This document shows, one piece after another, positions 1-7,513 of a DNA stretch of 64,000 nucleotides. The stretch is from Anaerocolumna sp. MB42-C2 (GTDB lineage Bacteria; Bacillota; Clostridia; Lachnospirales; Lachnospiraceae). The stretch lies in assembly GCF_030913705.1 (NCBI RefSeq), contig NZ_CP133190.1, forward strand, positions 5,481,501 to 5,545,500. The letters run 5' to 3'. Under the pieces are notes generated by a model that worked only from the letters and a program-made list of their open reading frames with translations, was not told where the DNA came from and did not search any database. Position numbers and translations under genes: made by a program. The first letter of the stretch is position 1. Each line of letters starts with the position of its first letter.

Positions 1-351
1 AGAGAATTAGAGAATAAAAAGACATTGAAGTGGTTTAAAAATCTACATAAAAAAGAAGCTATATACATTTCTATTGATAAAGATATATTAAGTCCGGAGA
101 CAGTAAAGACGAATTGGGATCAGGGAAATGTATCGTTAGAAACTTTGTCAAACTTATTAAGAATTGTGTTATATAATCAGAGAATTATCGGTATGGATAT
201 ATGCGGAGAATGTTCTGATGTATTACAAAACGGCAGGGATACTAAATTATTTCTGAATCATGATAAAGTTAACTTATTTTTATTAAAAGAATTCTTACAT
301 ATGGAACATCTGTATCAAATCAAAGAAAGCAGCGGTTATAATTCCAGATAA
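1..351 (+). CDS. Arginase/agmatinase (ureohydrolase) family protein, C-terminal part
   Basis: The reading frame is open from base 1, so the gene begins upstream of the window and only its last 116 or so codons are present. The visible part carries YISIDKDIL, which fits the S-x-D-x-D manganese-binding motif of the arginase/agmatinase/formimidoylglutamase fold, and later IIGMDICGE, which fits the last beta-strand motif (G-x-D-[IV]-x-E) near the end of these enzymes. Members hydrolyse guanidino or formimino groups in the cytoplasm using two manganese ions. The substrate cannot be told from this fragment. A TTG at position 25 could be mistaken for a start, but coding continues through it. Confidence 0.7.
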   Translation, partial: RELENKKTLKWFKNLHKKEAIYISIDKDILSPETVKTNWDQGNVSLETLSNLLRIVLYNQRIIGMDICGECSDVLQNGRDTKLFLNHDKVNLFLLKEFLHMEHLYQIKESSGYNSR

Positions 352-441
352 AGATAATTGTGAAACTAAATTGCAGTATATTATTAGTATATTTTAGGTT
401 ACGCAATTCCTGATTTAAATAAAATGAAGTGAGTGGTAGTG

Positions 442-1059
442 ATGGAAGTTAAAATAGAAAAAGTAATCTCCAATTTAAATAAAAATAATATGGCAGGATA
501 TTTTGTAAACAGCGCAAAAGAACTTTTTGTGCTGCTTACAAAATTGATTCCGGAAAGATCGACTGTAGGATGCGGAGATTCTGTTACATTAGAGGAATTA
601 GGAGTATATGATTTTCTTCGAAGAGAAAATTATATTTTTTATGATAAATTTGTACCTGCTTTAACTTCGGAAGAGAAGCGGCAGATTTATCTGAAAAACT
701 TTACTGCAGATACCTTTATGACAGGTACCAATGCAATTACTGCTGACGGTAAAATCTTTAATATTGACGGTAATGGAAGCCGTGTAGCGCCAATGTTATA
801 CGGACCGGAACAGGTGATTGTAATTGTTGGTATTAACAAGCTGGCAGAAGATGTGGATTCTGCTATAAAAAGAACAAGGCAGATAGCTGCTCCGTTTGAC
901 GCAAAAAGGCTGGGCAAGGAAACTCCATGTGTTACTTTGAACAGATGTATTGATTGCGGGCATAAGCAGCGTATCTGTAATGACTTTGTCTTAATTACCG
1001 GTCAGTTTATAAAAGATCGGATAAAGGTTATCCTAGTAAATGAGGATTTGGGATATTAG
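442..1059 (+). CDS. LUD-domain protein (LutC/YkgG-like, DUF162)
   Basis: A 205-residue cytoplasmic protein of the LUD family. Typical stretches are RSTVGCGDSVTLEELG near residue 40, TGTNAITADGKIFNIDGNG in the middle and PEQVIVIVGINKL after it. The family includes LutC of the LutABC L-lactate oxidation complex, but stand-alone clostridial copies like this one have no settled role. The C-terminal part holds several cysteines (CVTLNRCIDCGHKQRIC) that could bind a metal or an Fe-S centre. This is inference. The ATG at 442 was preferred because a GAGTGG site lies just before it. A GTG at 433 in the same frame is possible. No lutA or lutB neighbours are seen. Confidence 0.8.
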   Translation: MEVKIEKVISNLNKNNMAGYFVNSAKELFVLLTKLIPERSTVGCGDSVTLEELGVYDFLRRENYIFYDKFVPALTSEEKRQIYLKNFTADTFMTGTNAITADGKIFNIDGNGSRVAPMLYGPEQVIVIVGINKLAEDVDSAIKRTRQIAAPFDAKRLGKETPCVTLNRCIDCGHKQRICNDFVLITGQFIKDRIKVILVNEDLGY

Positions 1060-1088
1060 TTAAAGGGTGTAAATAGTCAAAAAATGGA

Positions 1089-1430
1089 TTAGGCTTTGTT
1101 CATATCCCGGAACAGGTGATACAGGATTGTAATAATAAATGCTGCCAGTAAAGAATTTAAAAATCCGTTCATATTTACATCTGATATAAAATGGTCAGCT
1201 ATCATTATAGTCCATGCATTTACAATAAAAGTGAATAAACCAAGGGTCAGGATGCTGAACGGCAGGGTAATTAACAGCAGTACCGGTTTAACTATTAAAT
1301 TAATGACTAATAAGACTAATCCCATAATCAGTAACGAGGAAATATCACCGATATATATACTATCTATTACGGTTGATAATAAATATATGGTTAATATAAT
1401 TGATAAATATTTAAAAAAAAGTTTTGACAT
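1089..1430 (-). CDS. yvlD: YvlD-like membrane protein (phage holin 4 superfamily)
   Basis: A 113-residue integral membrane protein with four hydrophobic segments. The central LVLLVINLIVKPVLLLITLP and the glycine-rich turn before FIVNAWTIMIADHF fit PF04020 (Phage_holin_4_2, YvlD). Despite the name it is a chromosomal housekeeping-type membrane protein; no phage genes lie nearby. It is the last gene of a leftward set with a small membrane protein, a SHOCT-like protein and a DUF2089 protein, an arrangement that recalls the Bacillus subtilis yvlABCD envelope-stress operon. An AGGAGG site precedes the ATG. The gene meets the LUD gene tail to tail with only 29 bp between them. Confidence 0.85.
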   Translation of the reverse strand: MSKLFFKYLSIILTIYLLSTVIDSIYIGDISSLLIMGLVLLVINLIVKPVLLLITLPFSILTLGLFTFIVNAWTIMIADHFISDVNMNGFLNSLLAAFIITILYHLFRDMNKA

Positions 1431-1453
1431 AATAACCTCCTGCGGAATAGTCT

Positions 1454-1762
1454 TTATCTGATTTTAATGGATACCCTCATACGATCAGCCGTGACGTCGA
1501 CAAGATCGTAAGGTTCACCATCAACTAGGGAATCCAGCAATATGATTATCATTTCCACAAGATTTTTTATTGTATATACGGAAACCGAGCTGGAACTTAT
1601 AAGTGACTTGGATACAAAAAGGCATATAACAGCCAACAAATCAAAGGTACAATCCAATATCTCAGTGAACATAAATAATGGAATGGGAAATGAAAACGCA
1701 ATATATGGATTTTTATCCATCTGTAGTTTAAACCATATAATCCGGAGATTTCTATTCCACAT
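1454..1762 (-). CDS. Small hypothetical membrane-associated protein in yvl-like operon
   Basis: A 102-residue protein that I do not recognise. Residues about 18-50 are hydrophobic (NPYIAFSFPIPLFMF then LLAVICLF), suggesting one or two membrane segments. The soluble tail ends VDGEPYDLVDVTADRMRVSI, which looks like a small beta-hairpin domain. Its ATG overlaps the end of the upstream SHOCT-like gene by 11 bp and has a GAAGG site about 9 bp before it, so translational coupling is likely. It lies 24 bp upstream of the YvlD-like gene in the same operon. An envelope-related role is inferred only from context. Confidence 0.65.
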   Translation of the reverse strand: MWNRNLRIIWFKLQMDKNPYIAFSFPIPLFMFTEILDCTFDLLAVICLFVSKSLISSSSVSVYTIKNLVEMIIILLDSLVDGEPYDLVDVTADRMRVSIKIR

Positions 1763-2189
1763 AGATATTAACCTTCACCATTGCTTTATGTGTTTCATCC
1801 CATGCTTCCACATCAACTATATTGGGATCGTCCAAAGTGCCGTTAATAATTTCCTCAATGATATGTGCAAAATCCATACTGGTAATATCTACACCTTTGG
1901 CGGCCATTTCCTTACGTGCGTCAGCAGGTACCATGGCGGTCATTTTATCTGCAATTTCGCCGATTGTAGTCAACAGGCGAAGAGGTACATTGACGTTGAC
2001 ATTGACCGTATGATTATCGGAAGTAACTTTTATTTTTAAATATTTATAGCTTCTTTTTACACTTGGTACCATAACCGCGGGTATTTCCGCTTCTTTATTT
2101 GCATTAAGTGCGTCTAATAATTCCAACCCCTCCGTGGCTGTAATCTGACCCTTTTCAATCATTTCTAATATTCTAAGTTGTTCATTCAT
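1752..2189 (-). CDS. SHOCT-like/YvlB N-terminal domain protein
   Basis: A 145-residue soluble protein. The first 35 residues (MNEQLRILEMIEKGQITATE and on to LLDAL) form the short two-helix SHOCT-like oligomerisation motif seen at the N terminus of YvlB and LiaX proteins. Next comes a beta-rich part (YLKIKVTSDNHTVNVNVNVP) and a helical segment repeating IGEIADKMTAMVP. It lacks the long DUF4097 adhesin-like domain of full YvlB. The start is uncertain: ATG 2189 gives the family-like beginning, while ATG 2201 (MVLFMNEQ) lies closer to the AGGAGAGG site. It follows DUF2089 by only a few bases. The protein may sense or bind an envelope partner; that is inference from family context. Confidence 0.75.
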   Translation of the reverse strand: MNEQLRILEMIEKGQITATEGLELLDALNANKEAEIPAVMVPSVKRSYKYLKIKVTSDNHTVNVNVNVPLRLLTTIGEIADKMTAMVPADARKEMAAKGVDITSMDFAHIIEEIINGTLDDPNIVDVEAWDETHKAMVKVNIYVE

Positions 2190-2208
2190 AAATAATACCA
2201 TACCTCTC

Positions 2209-2598
2209 CTATAAATTTTTAATTTTTTCTGTAGCTTCTTTTGGTGTAATCTCACCTTTTGATAACTGATCCAGGATTTCATTCCGCAGTGCTGCTTTAT
2301 CATCATTTTCTTTCGCAGTATCTTTCCCAGGTACTTCAAATCCAAGTCCTCTGATAACCGCATCTAATTTGCCGCGTACGGTAGGATATGAGATGCCAAG
2401 TTCTTTTTCTACATCTTTAATATTACCCCGGCATCGGATAAAGACTTTAACAAACTCAAGATCATCTTCCGGAAGTCGGCAGAATTCACAAGGTTGAAAG
2501 TCGCCTTCGATGGCTGTGGAACACCTGGGACAGCCCAGTTTTGTAATTGTCAGTTTCTCGCCGCATACCGGACATTTTCCTGGAGCTTTATATTTCAT
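2209..2598 (-). CDS. DUF2089 family zinc-ribbon/HTH regulator
   Basis: A 129-residue protein with an N-terminal zinc ribbon built of CPVCG, CPRC and CEFC cysteine pairs (residues about 9-41), followed by a helix-turn-helix-like part (IKDVEKELGISYPTVRGKLDAVIRGLGFEV, here split by its natural turn), and a C-terminal SHOCT-like tail (ILDQLSKGEITPKEATEKI). This matches DUF2089 (PF09862), whose HTH is close to that of sigma and Trp-repressor-like regulators. As first gene of the operon it is a good candidate for autoregulation through the AT-rich repeats upstream. AGGAGG lies 8 bp before the ATG. Confidence 0.88.
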   Translation of the reverse strand: MKYKAPGKCPVCGEKLTITKLGCPRCSTAIEGDFQPCEFCRLPEDDLEFVKVFIRCRGNIKDVEKELGISYPTVRGKLDAVIRGLGFEVPGKDTAKENDDKAALRNEILDQLSKGEITPKEATEKIKNL

Positions 2599-2631
2599 TA
2601 CTTTGGCCTCCTAATATATTTTGTTGGTATT

Positions 2632-2660
2632 AATATACTCCAAAAGATTAAAATTGTCAA
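2632..2660 (-). promoter_or_regulatory. Promoter of the DUF2089/yvl-like operon
   Basis: On the minus strand a perfect -35 TTGACA (2655-2660) and a -10 TATATT (2632-2637) are separated by exactly 17 bp, 34 bp before the DUF2089 start codon. This fits a strong vegetative sigma-A promoter. Confidence 0.8.
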
Positions 2661-2661
2661 T

Positions 2662-2740
2662 GATTAAATTAATATTTTTAATTAAAAAATTAATAATATT
2701 AATTTTGACATTAAAATAATTAATATTATTAATAAATGAT
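2662..2740. promoter_or_regulatory. Cluster of AATTAAT inverted repeats upstream of the DUF2089 promoter
   Basis: About 80 bp that are almost pure A/T hold three inverted repeats of the same half-site: AATTAA with TTAATT, AATTAAT-3-ATTAATT, and ATTAAT-3-ATTAAT. They sit immediately upstream of the -35 box of the DUF2089 promoter. They may be operator sites or simply an UP-element-like AT tract. The rest of 2741-2988 shows nothing recognisable. Confidence 0.45.
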
Positions 2741-2988
2741 GAAAATAATAAAAAAGCAAATAATAAAAAATAATAAAATAAGTTATAAAAGTGTAAGTTT
2801 CTAATGTAATTAAAATGATCGTTATATAAATGCTTAATTTCAGAAGCCGGAAGACAACGATTCAGCAGATGTTTCTTATATTGGTATATTGCGAATAGTT
2901 CAGCTGTTAGAACTAGAAATAAGGAATCTGATTTATAAGGTTTGTGTTCTTAAAAAAGTAGAAGAAATGGGTTAAGATATCATATTCT

Positions 2989-3687
2989 TTATTTGCATCC
3001 ACGAACAAATTCCTGGGGTGAACAGGAATTGACAATACGAAACACCTTGGAGAAATAGGAGACACTGCCAAATCCCAGCATATCTGCTACCTCGGATATG
3101 GAATAGCTATCTTCGTGAAGCATGCTCCTTGCTTCTCTGATTTTTTTATCCCTTACATAGTGGGTAAGGGATATTCCTGTTTCTGATTTGAATAAAGCTG
3201 ACAGGTAGCTGGGGGTTAATTTTATGGCGGCTGCAACATCCCTAAGACTGCAGGGTTCATAAAGGTGCTGATTAATATAACGAATCGCTCTTCGGACCGG
3301 CAATGTATGTGTTTCTTCTCTTCCGATATGTACCAATTCAGTATAATGATTCAAAATCTCATTCTGAAAATCATGCCAGTTATTAATATCTACGCCTGTC
3401 TCAATTTTATTTATATAATAATCGCTAAGCGCATAGCAGCGCTCATCATCTGCACCTAGATCGGCAGCGTAACGGCAAATTACTGCAACCATACATATCA
3501 TGCTGTTTTTTGCTGACCTCAGAGGCTGTGATGCCAGGGGAAATTCATGCATTGTCAAATCATGTAACGGGACATCGTTCCCTTGTAAAAATTCCGTGAT
3601 GATTTTGTGCTCATAAGATCTGGAATAATGTCCGTAACTGGACATCAGTATTTGTTTCACTGCTTTTTCTGTTTCTCTTCTACTCAT
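2989..3687 (-). CDS. AraC-family transcriptional regulator
   Basis: A 232-residue regulator. The C-terminal 100 residues hold the two helix-turn-helix units of AraC/XylS proteins (CSLRDVAAAIKLTPSYLSAL, then ISEVADMLGFGSVSYFSKVF and the closing SPQEFVRG). The N-terminal half is helical and lacks a recognisable cupin. The ATG at 3687 is 7 bp after GAGGTGG; the longer TTG-started frame at 3699 includes that site and is rejected. The gene diverges from the GH1-ROK operon, so it probably controls beta-glucoside use. Three ATTACAA repeats in the shared 150-bp promoter region are candidate binding sites. Confidence 0.88.
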   Translation of the reverse strand: MSRRETEKAVKQILMSSYGHYSRSYEHKIITEFLQGNDVPLHDLTMHEFPLASQPLRSAKNSMICMVAVICRYAADLGADDERCYALSDYYINKIETGVDINNWHDFQNEILNHYTELVHIGREETHTLPVRRAIRYINQHLYEPCSLRDVAAAIKLTPSYLSALFKSETGISLTHYVRDKKIREARSMLHEDSYSISEVADMLGFGSVSYFSKVFRIVNSCSPQEFVRGCK

Positions 3688-3703
3688 AAACCACCTCAAA
3701 ATA

Positions 3704-3760
3704 ATTACAATAATCTAAAAATATTACAACTATCATAGCAAAGAACCGCTACAATTACAA
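3704..3760. promoter_or_regulatory. Three ATTACAA repeats between araC-like gene and GH1 operon
   Basis: The heptamer ATTACAA occurs at 3704-3710, 3723-3729 and 3754-3760, all in the same orientation, in the divergent promoter region. Spacings are 19 and 31 bp. AraC-type regulators often bind direct repeats roughly two helical turns apart, so these are candidate operators. No clear sigma-A promoter was found here. Confidence 0.35.
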
Positions 3761-3840
3761 TAGAATAGTCAGTGTTGGTCTGATTAAAATAGCTAAGGGA
3801 CATTGACATATCTAAATCATAATCAGAAGGAGTGTTTTGT

Positions 3841-5214
3841 ATGGGTGTATTAGTAAAAGATTTTATGTGGGGTGGTTCTGTATCAAGCATGCAGACCGAG
3901 GGTGCCTGGAATATAGGCGGAAAAGGACTCACGGTTTATGATCTTCAGGAAAAGACTAAATCAGGGTCAGACTGGAAAGTAGCCATTGATTTTTATCACC
4001 GTTATAAAGAGGATATAGCTTTGTTTGCAAAGATGGGTTTTAATGCTTATCGTTTCTCACTAAGCTGGGCGCGAATACTTCCAGATGGAGAAGGTGAGAT
4101 TAACGAAGAGGGATTAGACTTTTATGATCAAGTAATTAATGAGCTTTTAAAATATAATATTGAACCGGTGGTATGCCTCTATCATTTTGATATGCCAGCT
4201 GCATTAATGAAGAAATACGGAGGCTGGACGGGAAGGAAAACCGTTGATGCATTCAAGAAATATTCTGAAATAGTAATAAGACGATTTGGAACCAGGGTAA
4301 AGTACTATATTCCGTTCAATGAGCAGAATGCAGCTCCTCTAATTTCTGCTATGAACCTGCCGGAAGATACACCGGAGCTTGATAAGAAACGCATCATTGC
4401 GGTTAATATGCATCATATGTTTTTAGCTTCCGCTTCAATCAGCCATATCCTGCGCAAATATGCCCCCCATGCCAAAGTAGGCGGGATGGTCAATTTCACA
4501 CCCTTTTATCCTGCCAGTTGCAGACCGGAGGATGTATTTGCTGCTCAAAAAGCAAACAGAGGGTACAACTATCAGACGCTTGATGTATTAGCAAAAGGCG
4601 AATACCCTGCGGACTTACTTCATGAATGGAAAACAACCGGAATAACACCTTCGTTTGAGTCAGGGGATATGGAATATATAAGACTTGGTAAAATGGATTT
4701 TCTCGCCCACAGCTATTACATGTCCGCACCGGTAAAGGCCGGAGATGAAAATGCGGGAATATCAATCATAATGAAATTGATTATGAACCCAATAAAAAAC
4801 AAATATCTGGAACAGACAGAATGGGGTTGGACCATAGATCCCGTTGGTATACGTCTGACAGTGAAGGAAATATACGATCGTTACCAGCTTCCGGTTTTTA
4901 CCATAGAATGCGGTATCGGTGTGAATGAGGAACTGAATGAGAAACAAACGGTAGAGGATGATTATCGTATTGAGTATTTCAAAAATCATTTGAATCAGCT
5001 TAAGCTGGCTGTTTCTGAGGATGGCGTCGACCTAATGGGATTCCTGACCTGGGGCCCCATTGATATTTTAAGTTCCCAAGGAGAGATGAAGAAGAGATAT
5101 GGTTTTATCTATGTCAATCGTACCGATACGGATCTTTTAGATCTTGCCCGTTATAAAAAGAAAAGCTTTGAATGGTTCAGAAATGTGATTGCCAGCAATG
5201 GGGAAGAATTATAA
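3841..5214 (+). CDS. Glycoside hydrolase family 1 (beta-glucosidase or 6-phospho-beta-glucosidase)
   Basis: A 457-residue cytoplasmic TIM-barrel enzyme. It starts with the GH1 signature FMWGGSVSSMQTEGAW, continues with YRFSLSWARILP and has the acid/base glutamate E161 in FNEQN and the nucleophile E356 in FTIECGIG. Family members hydrolyse beta-glucosides or their 6-phosphates with retention of configuration. No signal peptide is present. The ROK kinase 19 bp downstream suggests that a phosphorylated intermediate is made in the cytoplasm, which would favour 6-phospho-beta-glucosides as substrate, but no PTS genes are near. ATG 3841 was chosen because AGAAGGAG lies 9 bp upstream. FNEQ replaces the more common NEP, as in several 6-phospho-specific members. 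Confidence 0.9.
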   Translation: MGVLVKDFMWGGSVSSMQTEGAWNIGGKGLTVYDLQEKTKSGSDWKVAIDFYHRYKEDIALFAKMGFNAYRFSLSWARILPDGEGEINEEGLDFYDQVINELLKYNIEPVVCLYHFDMPAALMKKYGGWTGRKTVDAFKKYSEIVIRRFGTRVKYYIPFNEQNAAPLISAMNLPEDTPELDKKRIIAVNMHHMFLASASISHILRKYAPHAKVGGMVNFTPFYPASCRPEDVFAAQKANRGYNYQTLDVLAKGEYPADLLHEWKTTGITPSFESGDMEYIRLGKMDFLAHSYYMSAPVKAGDENAGISIIMKLIMNPIKNKYLEQTEWGWTIDPVGIRLTVKEIYDRYQLPVFTIECGIGVNEELNEKQTVEDDYRIEYFKNHLNQLKLAVSEDGVDLMGFLTWGPIDILSSQGEMKKRYGFIYVNRTDTDLLDLARYKKKSFEWFRNVIASNGEEL

Positions 5215-5233
5215 GGTGAGATGAGGTGCAGAC

Positions 5234-6160
5234 ATGAATAAACTGGTTTTGGATATTGGGGCAACAAATACAAAATTCGCATTAATGAGTACAGATGGTA
5301 AAATCCTTGAAAGAGAAAAGGTGCCTACCGTATATAGTTCTGTGGACGAATACTTTGATAATATGGTGGGTATCGTAACGAAATATAGTCATCAGGCTGA
5401 TGAGATTGCAATCAGTACTAATGGCAGGATGTGTACCGATGGAGACACCTATAGGGCTTATATTATGAAGCTGCTTCAGGGAATCAATCTGAAGAAAGAG
5501 ATGGAGTTAAGAACCGGACTTTCTGTAACCGTATTAAATGATGGGTTCTCAGCAGCCCTTGGAGAATGGTGGAAAGGTGCGGGAAAAGGAACTAAAAATC
5601 TTCTGGTAATAGTCCTTGGAAGCGGTATGGGAAGTGGTCTTATTCTTAACGGGAAACTCTATCAAGGCTCTAAGTTAAATGCAGCCATGGTGTTTGGTAT
5701 GATAAATACCTATGGCAGAGACAAATATGATATGGCAGGAATTACAACCGCTTTTGCACTGCTCCTATACAAGCTTTCTGCCATAAAACAGATACCTGTG
5801 GAAGAGATGACAGGACAGAGATTCTTCGATTTTATAGAGGAAGGCGACCCGATTGCTATTGGAATGCTTAATCAGTATTGCCAGAGCATTGCCGGAATTG
5901 TCTATAACTCTGCCATGCTTCTGGATTTGGACAGTATCGTTATTACCGGCGGACTATCCGCCCAGGGCATTATAATAGAGAACGTCAACAAAAAATTACT
6001 TGAGTTACCTCAAAAGATTATGCAAGGTCAAGAAGTTGCCAGATTGCTTAAGTTGGCTAATGTGGATGCCAGTGATTTTCAGATACAGGTAAAAAAAGGC
6101 GAGTTGGCTCTTGACGCAAATCTTTATGGGGCCTTATATTTCCTTCTTAATAAGGAATAA
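5234..6160 (+). CDS. ROK-family sugar kinase (possible beta-glucoside kinase)
   Basis: A 308-residue cytoplasmic kinase. The N-terminal phosphate loop LDIGATNTKFALM and the catalytic aspartate in VLNDGFSAALGE identify the ROK family, and LGSGMGSGLILNGKLYQG supplies the second phosphate-binding loop. The C-x-C-G-x-x-G-C zinc motif of typical glucokinases is absent; the corresponding region reads NAAMVFGMINTYG. Zinc-less ROK proteins include BglK-type kinases that phosphorylate cellobiose and other beta-glucosides using ATP. Paired with the upstream GH1 enzyme this gives a plausible PTS-independent route: kinase first, then 6-phospho-beta-glucosidase. This is inference. GAGGTG lies 6 bp before the ATG. 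Confidence 0.85.
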   Translation: MNKLVLDIGATNTKFALMSTDGKILEREKVPTVYSSVDEYFDNMVGIVTKYSHQADEIAISTNGRMCTDGDTYRAYIMKLLQGINLKKEMELRTGLSVTVLNDGFSAALGEWWKGAGKGTKNLLVIVLGSGMGSGLILNGKLYQGSKLNAAMVFGMINTYGRDKYDMAGITTAFALLLYKLSAIKQIPVEEMTGQRFFDFIEEGDPIAIGMLNQYCQSIAGIVYNSAMLLDLDSIVITGGLSAQGIIIENVNKKLLELPQKIMQGQEVARLLKLANVDASDFQIQVKKGELALDANLYGALYFLLNKE

Positions 6161-6261
6161 AATAATAGTGTAGTAGTATAGTGTTAGACTTTACGAACAA
6201 CTATGTTTATAAGCCATTCTTTCTAATAAGTACGTCATAATATGTTCCGCAAAAATAAAAA

Positions 6262-6300
6262 ACAGAGCAGGGTATACTTGTTCTATATACTCTGCTCTGT
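6262..6300. terminator. Hairpin terminator between convergent operons
   Basis: Arms 6262-6276 and 6286-6300 pair over 15 bp with one G-T wobble. On the minus strand the stem is followed by a T-rich run, so it best serves the leftward DNRLRE gene; it may also stop rightward ROK transcripts. Confidence 0.75.
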
Positions 6301-6371
6301 AAGAAGCATCTGTTCCTATGTCTTAATTAAAAGACATTGAACATTTTCATTTCTTTATTTATTAATAATAG

Positions 6372-7310
6372 TTAATCAGAATCGCTAATAACTGTTATGA
6401 TTGATATATTTGCCTGTACTGGTATATTAGCATATAGTATGCTTGCACCGGATTGATTTACCAGTGTAATGGTAACGGGTTCATCGGCAACGGTAAAAAA
6501 TCCGTCGCCATCCACCTGTCCGGTAACATTCGGTGAATTACCCAAAGCAATCGTGTTGCCGTTCGCAAGTAAAGCGAATACCATATTAGATGGGCCAGCC
6601 GAACCATCTGTTGTAACCCACCAGCTTATATAATAATTGCCGGGTTCTGAAATGGTAAATTCTCCGGTCTGAAGATTGTAAGAAATACTTTCAGACTGAT
6701 CGGTTATAGTAGTATCAAATATTACATTAGCTTCATTAGCAAGTATGACACCTGGGCTTTGCTGCAACTGTGCCTGGATTCCTGTCAATTCACCAGGCTC
6801 TTTTTGGCCATAGGTCACAACCAGCTGTGGTTCAAAATCAGCGCCGCTTAGTTTCCCGCCAAAAAGTACGGATGTTATTCCATCAGGATTAGTTAATGCT
6901 AAACCATAATTCGGGGCTGCTCCGGTAAGCCATTGATTTACCAGAGAAGTAACAGAAATTTCAATATATTTCAACTGTTCGTCAGATGATATTTCTGTCG
7001 TAATCCCAGTCGGTTCATAGGAAGGCTGGGTATTATACGTTACAGTATTTATATCGTAATTAGAGGTTACTCGATTTACCACAATTGGGCTGGGTGTTGC
7101 ACCGTCTTTTGTGAAAACGAATAAGCGAAGTGTGGCACTGGTTACAGGTGCAGAGGGTAAAGAGGATAAATCAAATTTAATAAAGCTTATACTGTTCTGA
7201 TAAACTGAATGAGTGCCGACTGCAATAACAGCACTTGCAGACAGATTATATTCTGCTAAAGCACTTGATACAAAAGTGGTACCAGTAGAAAGAAAGGTTT
7301 GGGTCGTCAA
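6372..7310 (-). CDS. DNRLRE-domain protein with BclA/C1q-like C-terminal domain
   Basis: A 312-residue protein. Residues 1-170 form a DNRLRE-type beta-sandwich found in surface proteins (SFIKFDLSSLPSAPVTSATL, then VTSLVNQWLTG, YGLALTNP and a closing PQLVVTYG). Residues about 180-312 look like the TNF/C1q-like trimer domain of Bacillus BclA exosporium proteins (FTISEPGNYYISWW, FALLANGNTIALG, and a closing NISIITV). There is no signal peptide, membrane segment or sorting motif, which would suit a spore-surface protein made in the mother cell. Start choice: TTG 7310 lies 9 bp after AAAGGAG, while the TTG at 7319 touches that site. It is the last gene of the leftward glycan locus and a candidate glycosylation target. 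Confidence 0.75.
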   Translation of the reverse strand: MTTQTFLSTGTTFVSSALAEYNLSASAVIAVGTHSVYQNSISFIKFDLSSLPSAPVTSATLRLFVFTKDGATPSPIVVNRVTSNYDINTVTYNTQPSYEPTGITTEISSDEQLKYIEISVTSLVNQWLTGAAPNYGLALTNPDGITSVLFGGKLSGADFEPQLVVTYGQKEPGELTGIQAQLQQSPGVILANEANVIFDTTITDQSESISYNLQTGEFTISEPGNYYISWWVTTDGSAGPSNMVFALLANGNTIALGNSPNVTGQVDGDGFFTVADEPVTITLVNQSGASILYANIPVQANISIITVISDSD

Positions 7311-7372
7311 AGTAGTCAACTCCTTTCTGGGACAATTTAGGGTAATCTACTTAATGTAAATAGTATATTACC

Positions 7373-7378
7373 ATTATA
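7373..7378 (-). promoter_or_regulatory. Possible -10 box for the DNRLRE gene
   Basis: TATAAT on the minus strand, about 60 bp before the TTG start of the DNRLRE gene. The matching -35 (TTTTTA, 17 bp upstream) is poor, so the assignment is weak. Confidence 0.35.
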
Positions 7379-7466
7379 ATATATTCGACAGTAGGTAAAA
7401 ATGTTCAGGTATGCTTATTTTATGGGTAAAAAGAATAGAGATGAAAAGAAAAAGGATTTTTTTGAT

Positions 7467-7494
7467 GCTTTCAGGTGGTTTCACACCTGAAAGC
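7467..7494. other. 11-bp perfect hairpin after the GT4-like gene
   Basis: GCTTTCAGGTG (7467-7477) and its complement (7484-7494) flank a 6-nt loop, 20 bp past the stop codon of the leftward GT4-like gene. No T-run follows directly on the minus strand (a T-rich stretch begins about 10 nt later), so it may be a weak terminator or an RNA-stability element. Confidence 0.5.
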
Positions 7495-7513
7495 TAAGAA
7501 ATGAGATTTAATT

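Noticed and set aside
1089-1430. Prophage indicated by a phage-holin-family protein
   Set aside because: The family name is historical; gene context is a yvl-like operon and no phage genes are near.
1542-2039. Plus-strand 165-codon frame over the yvl-like operon
   Set aside because: It lies antisense to two genes with clear ribosome sites and family motifs, and has no site of its own.
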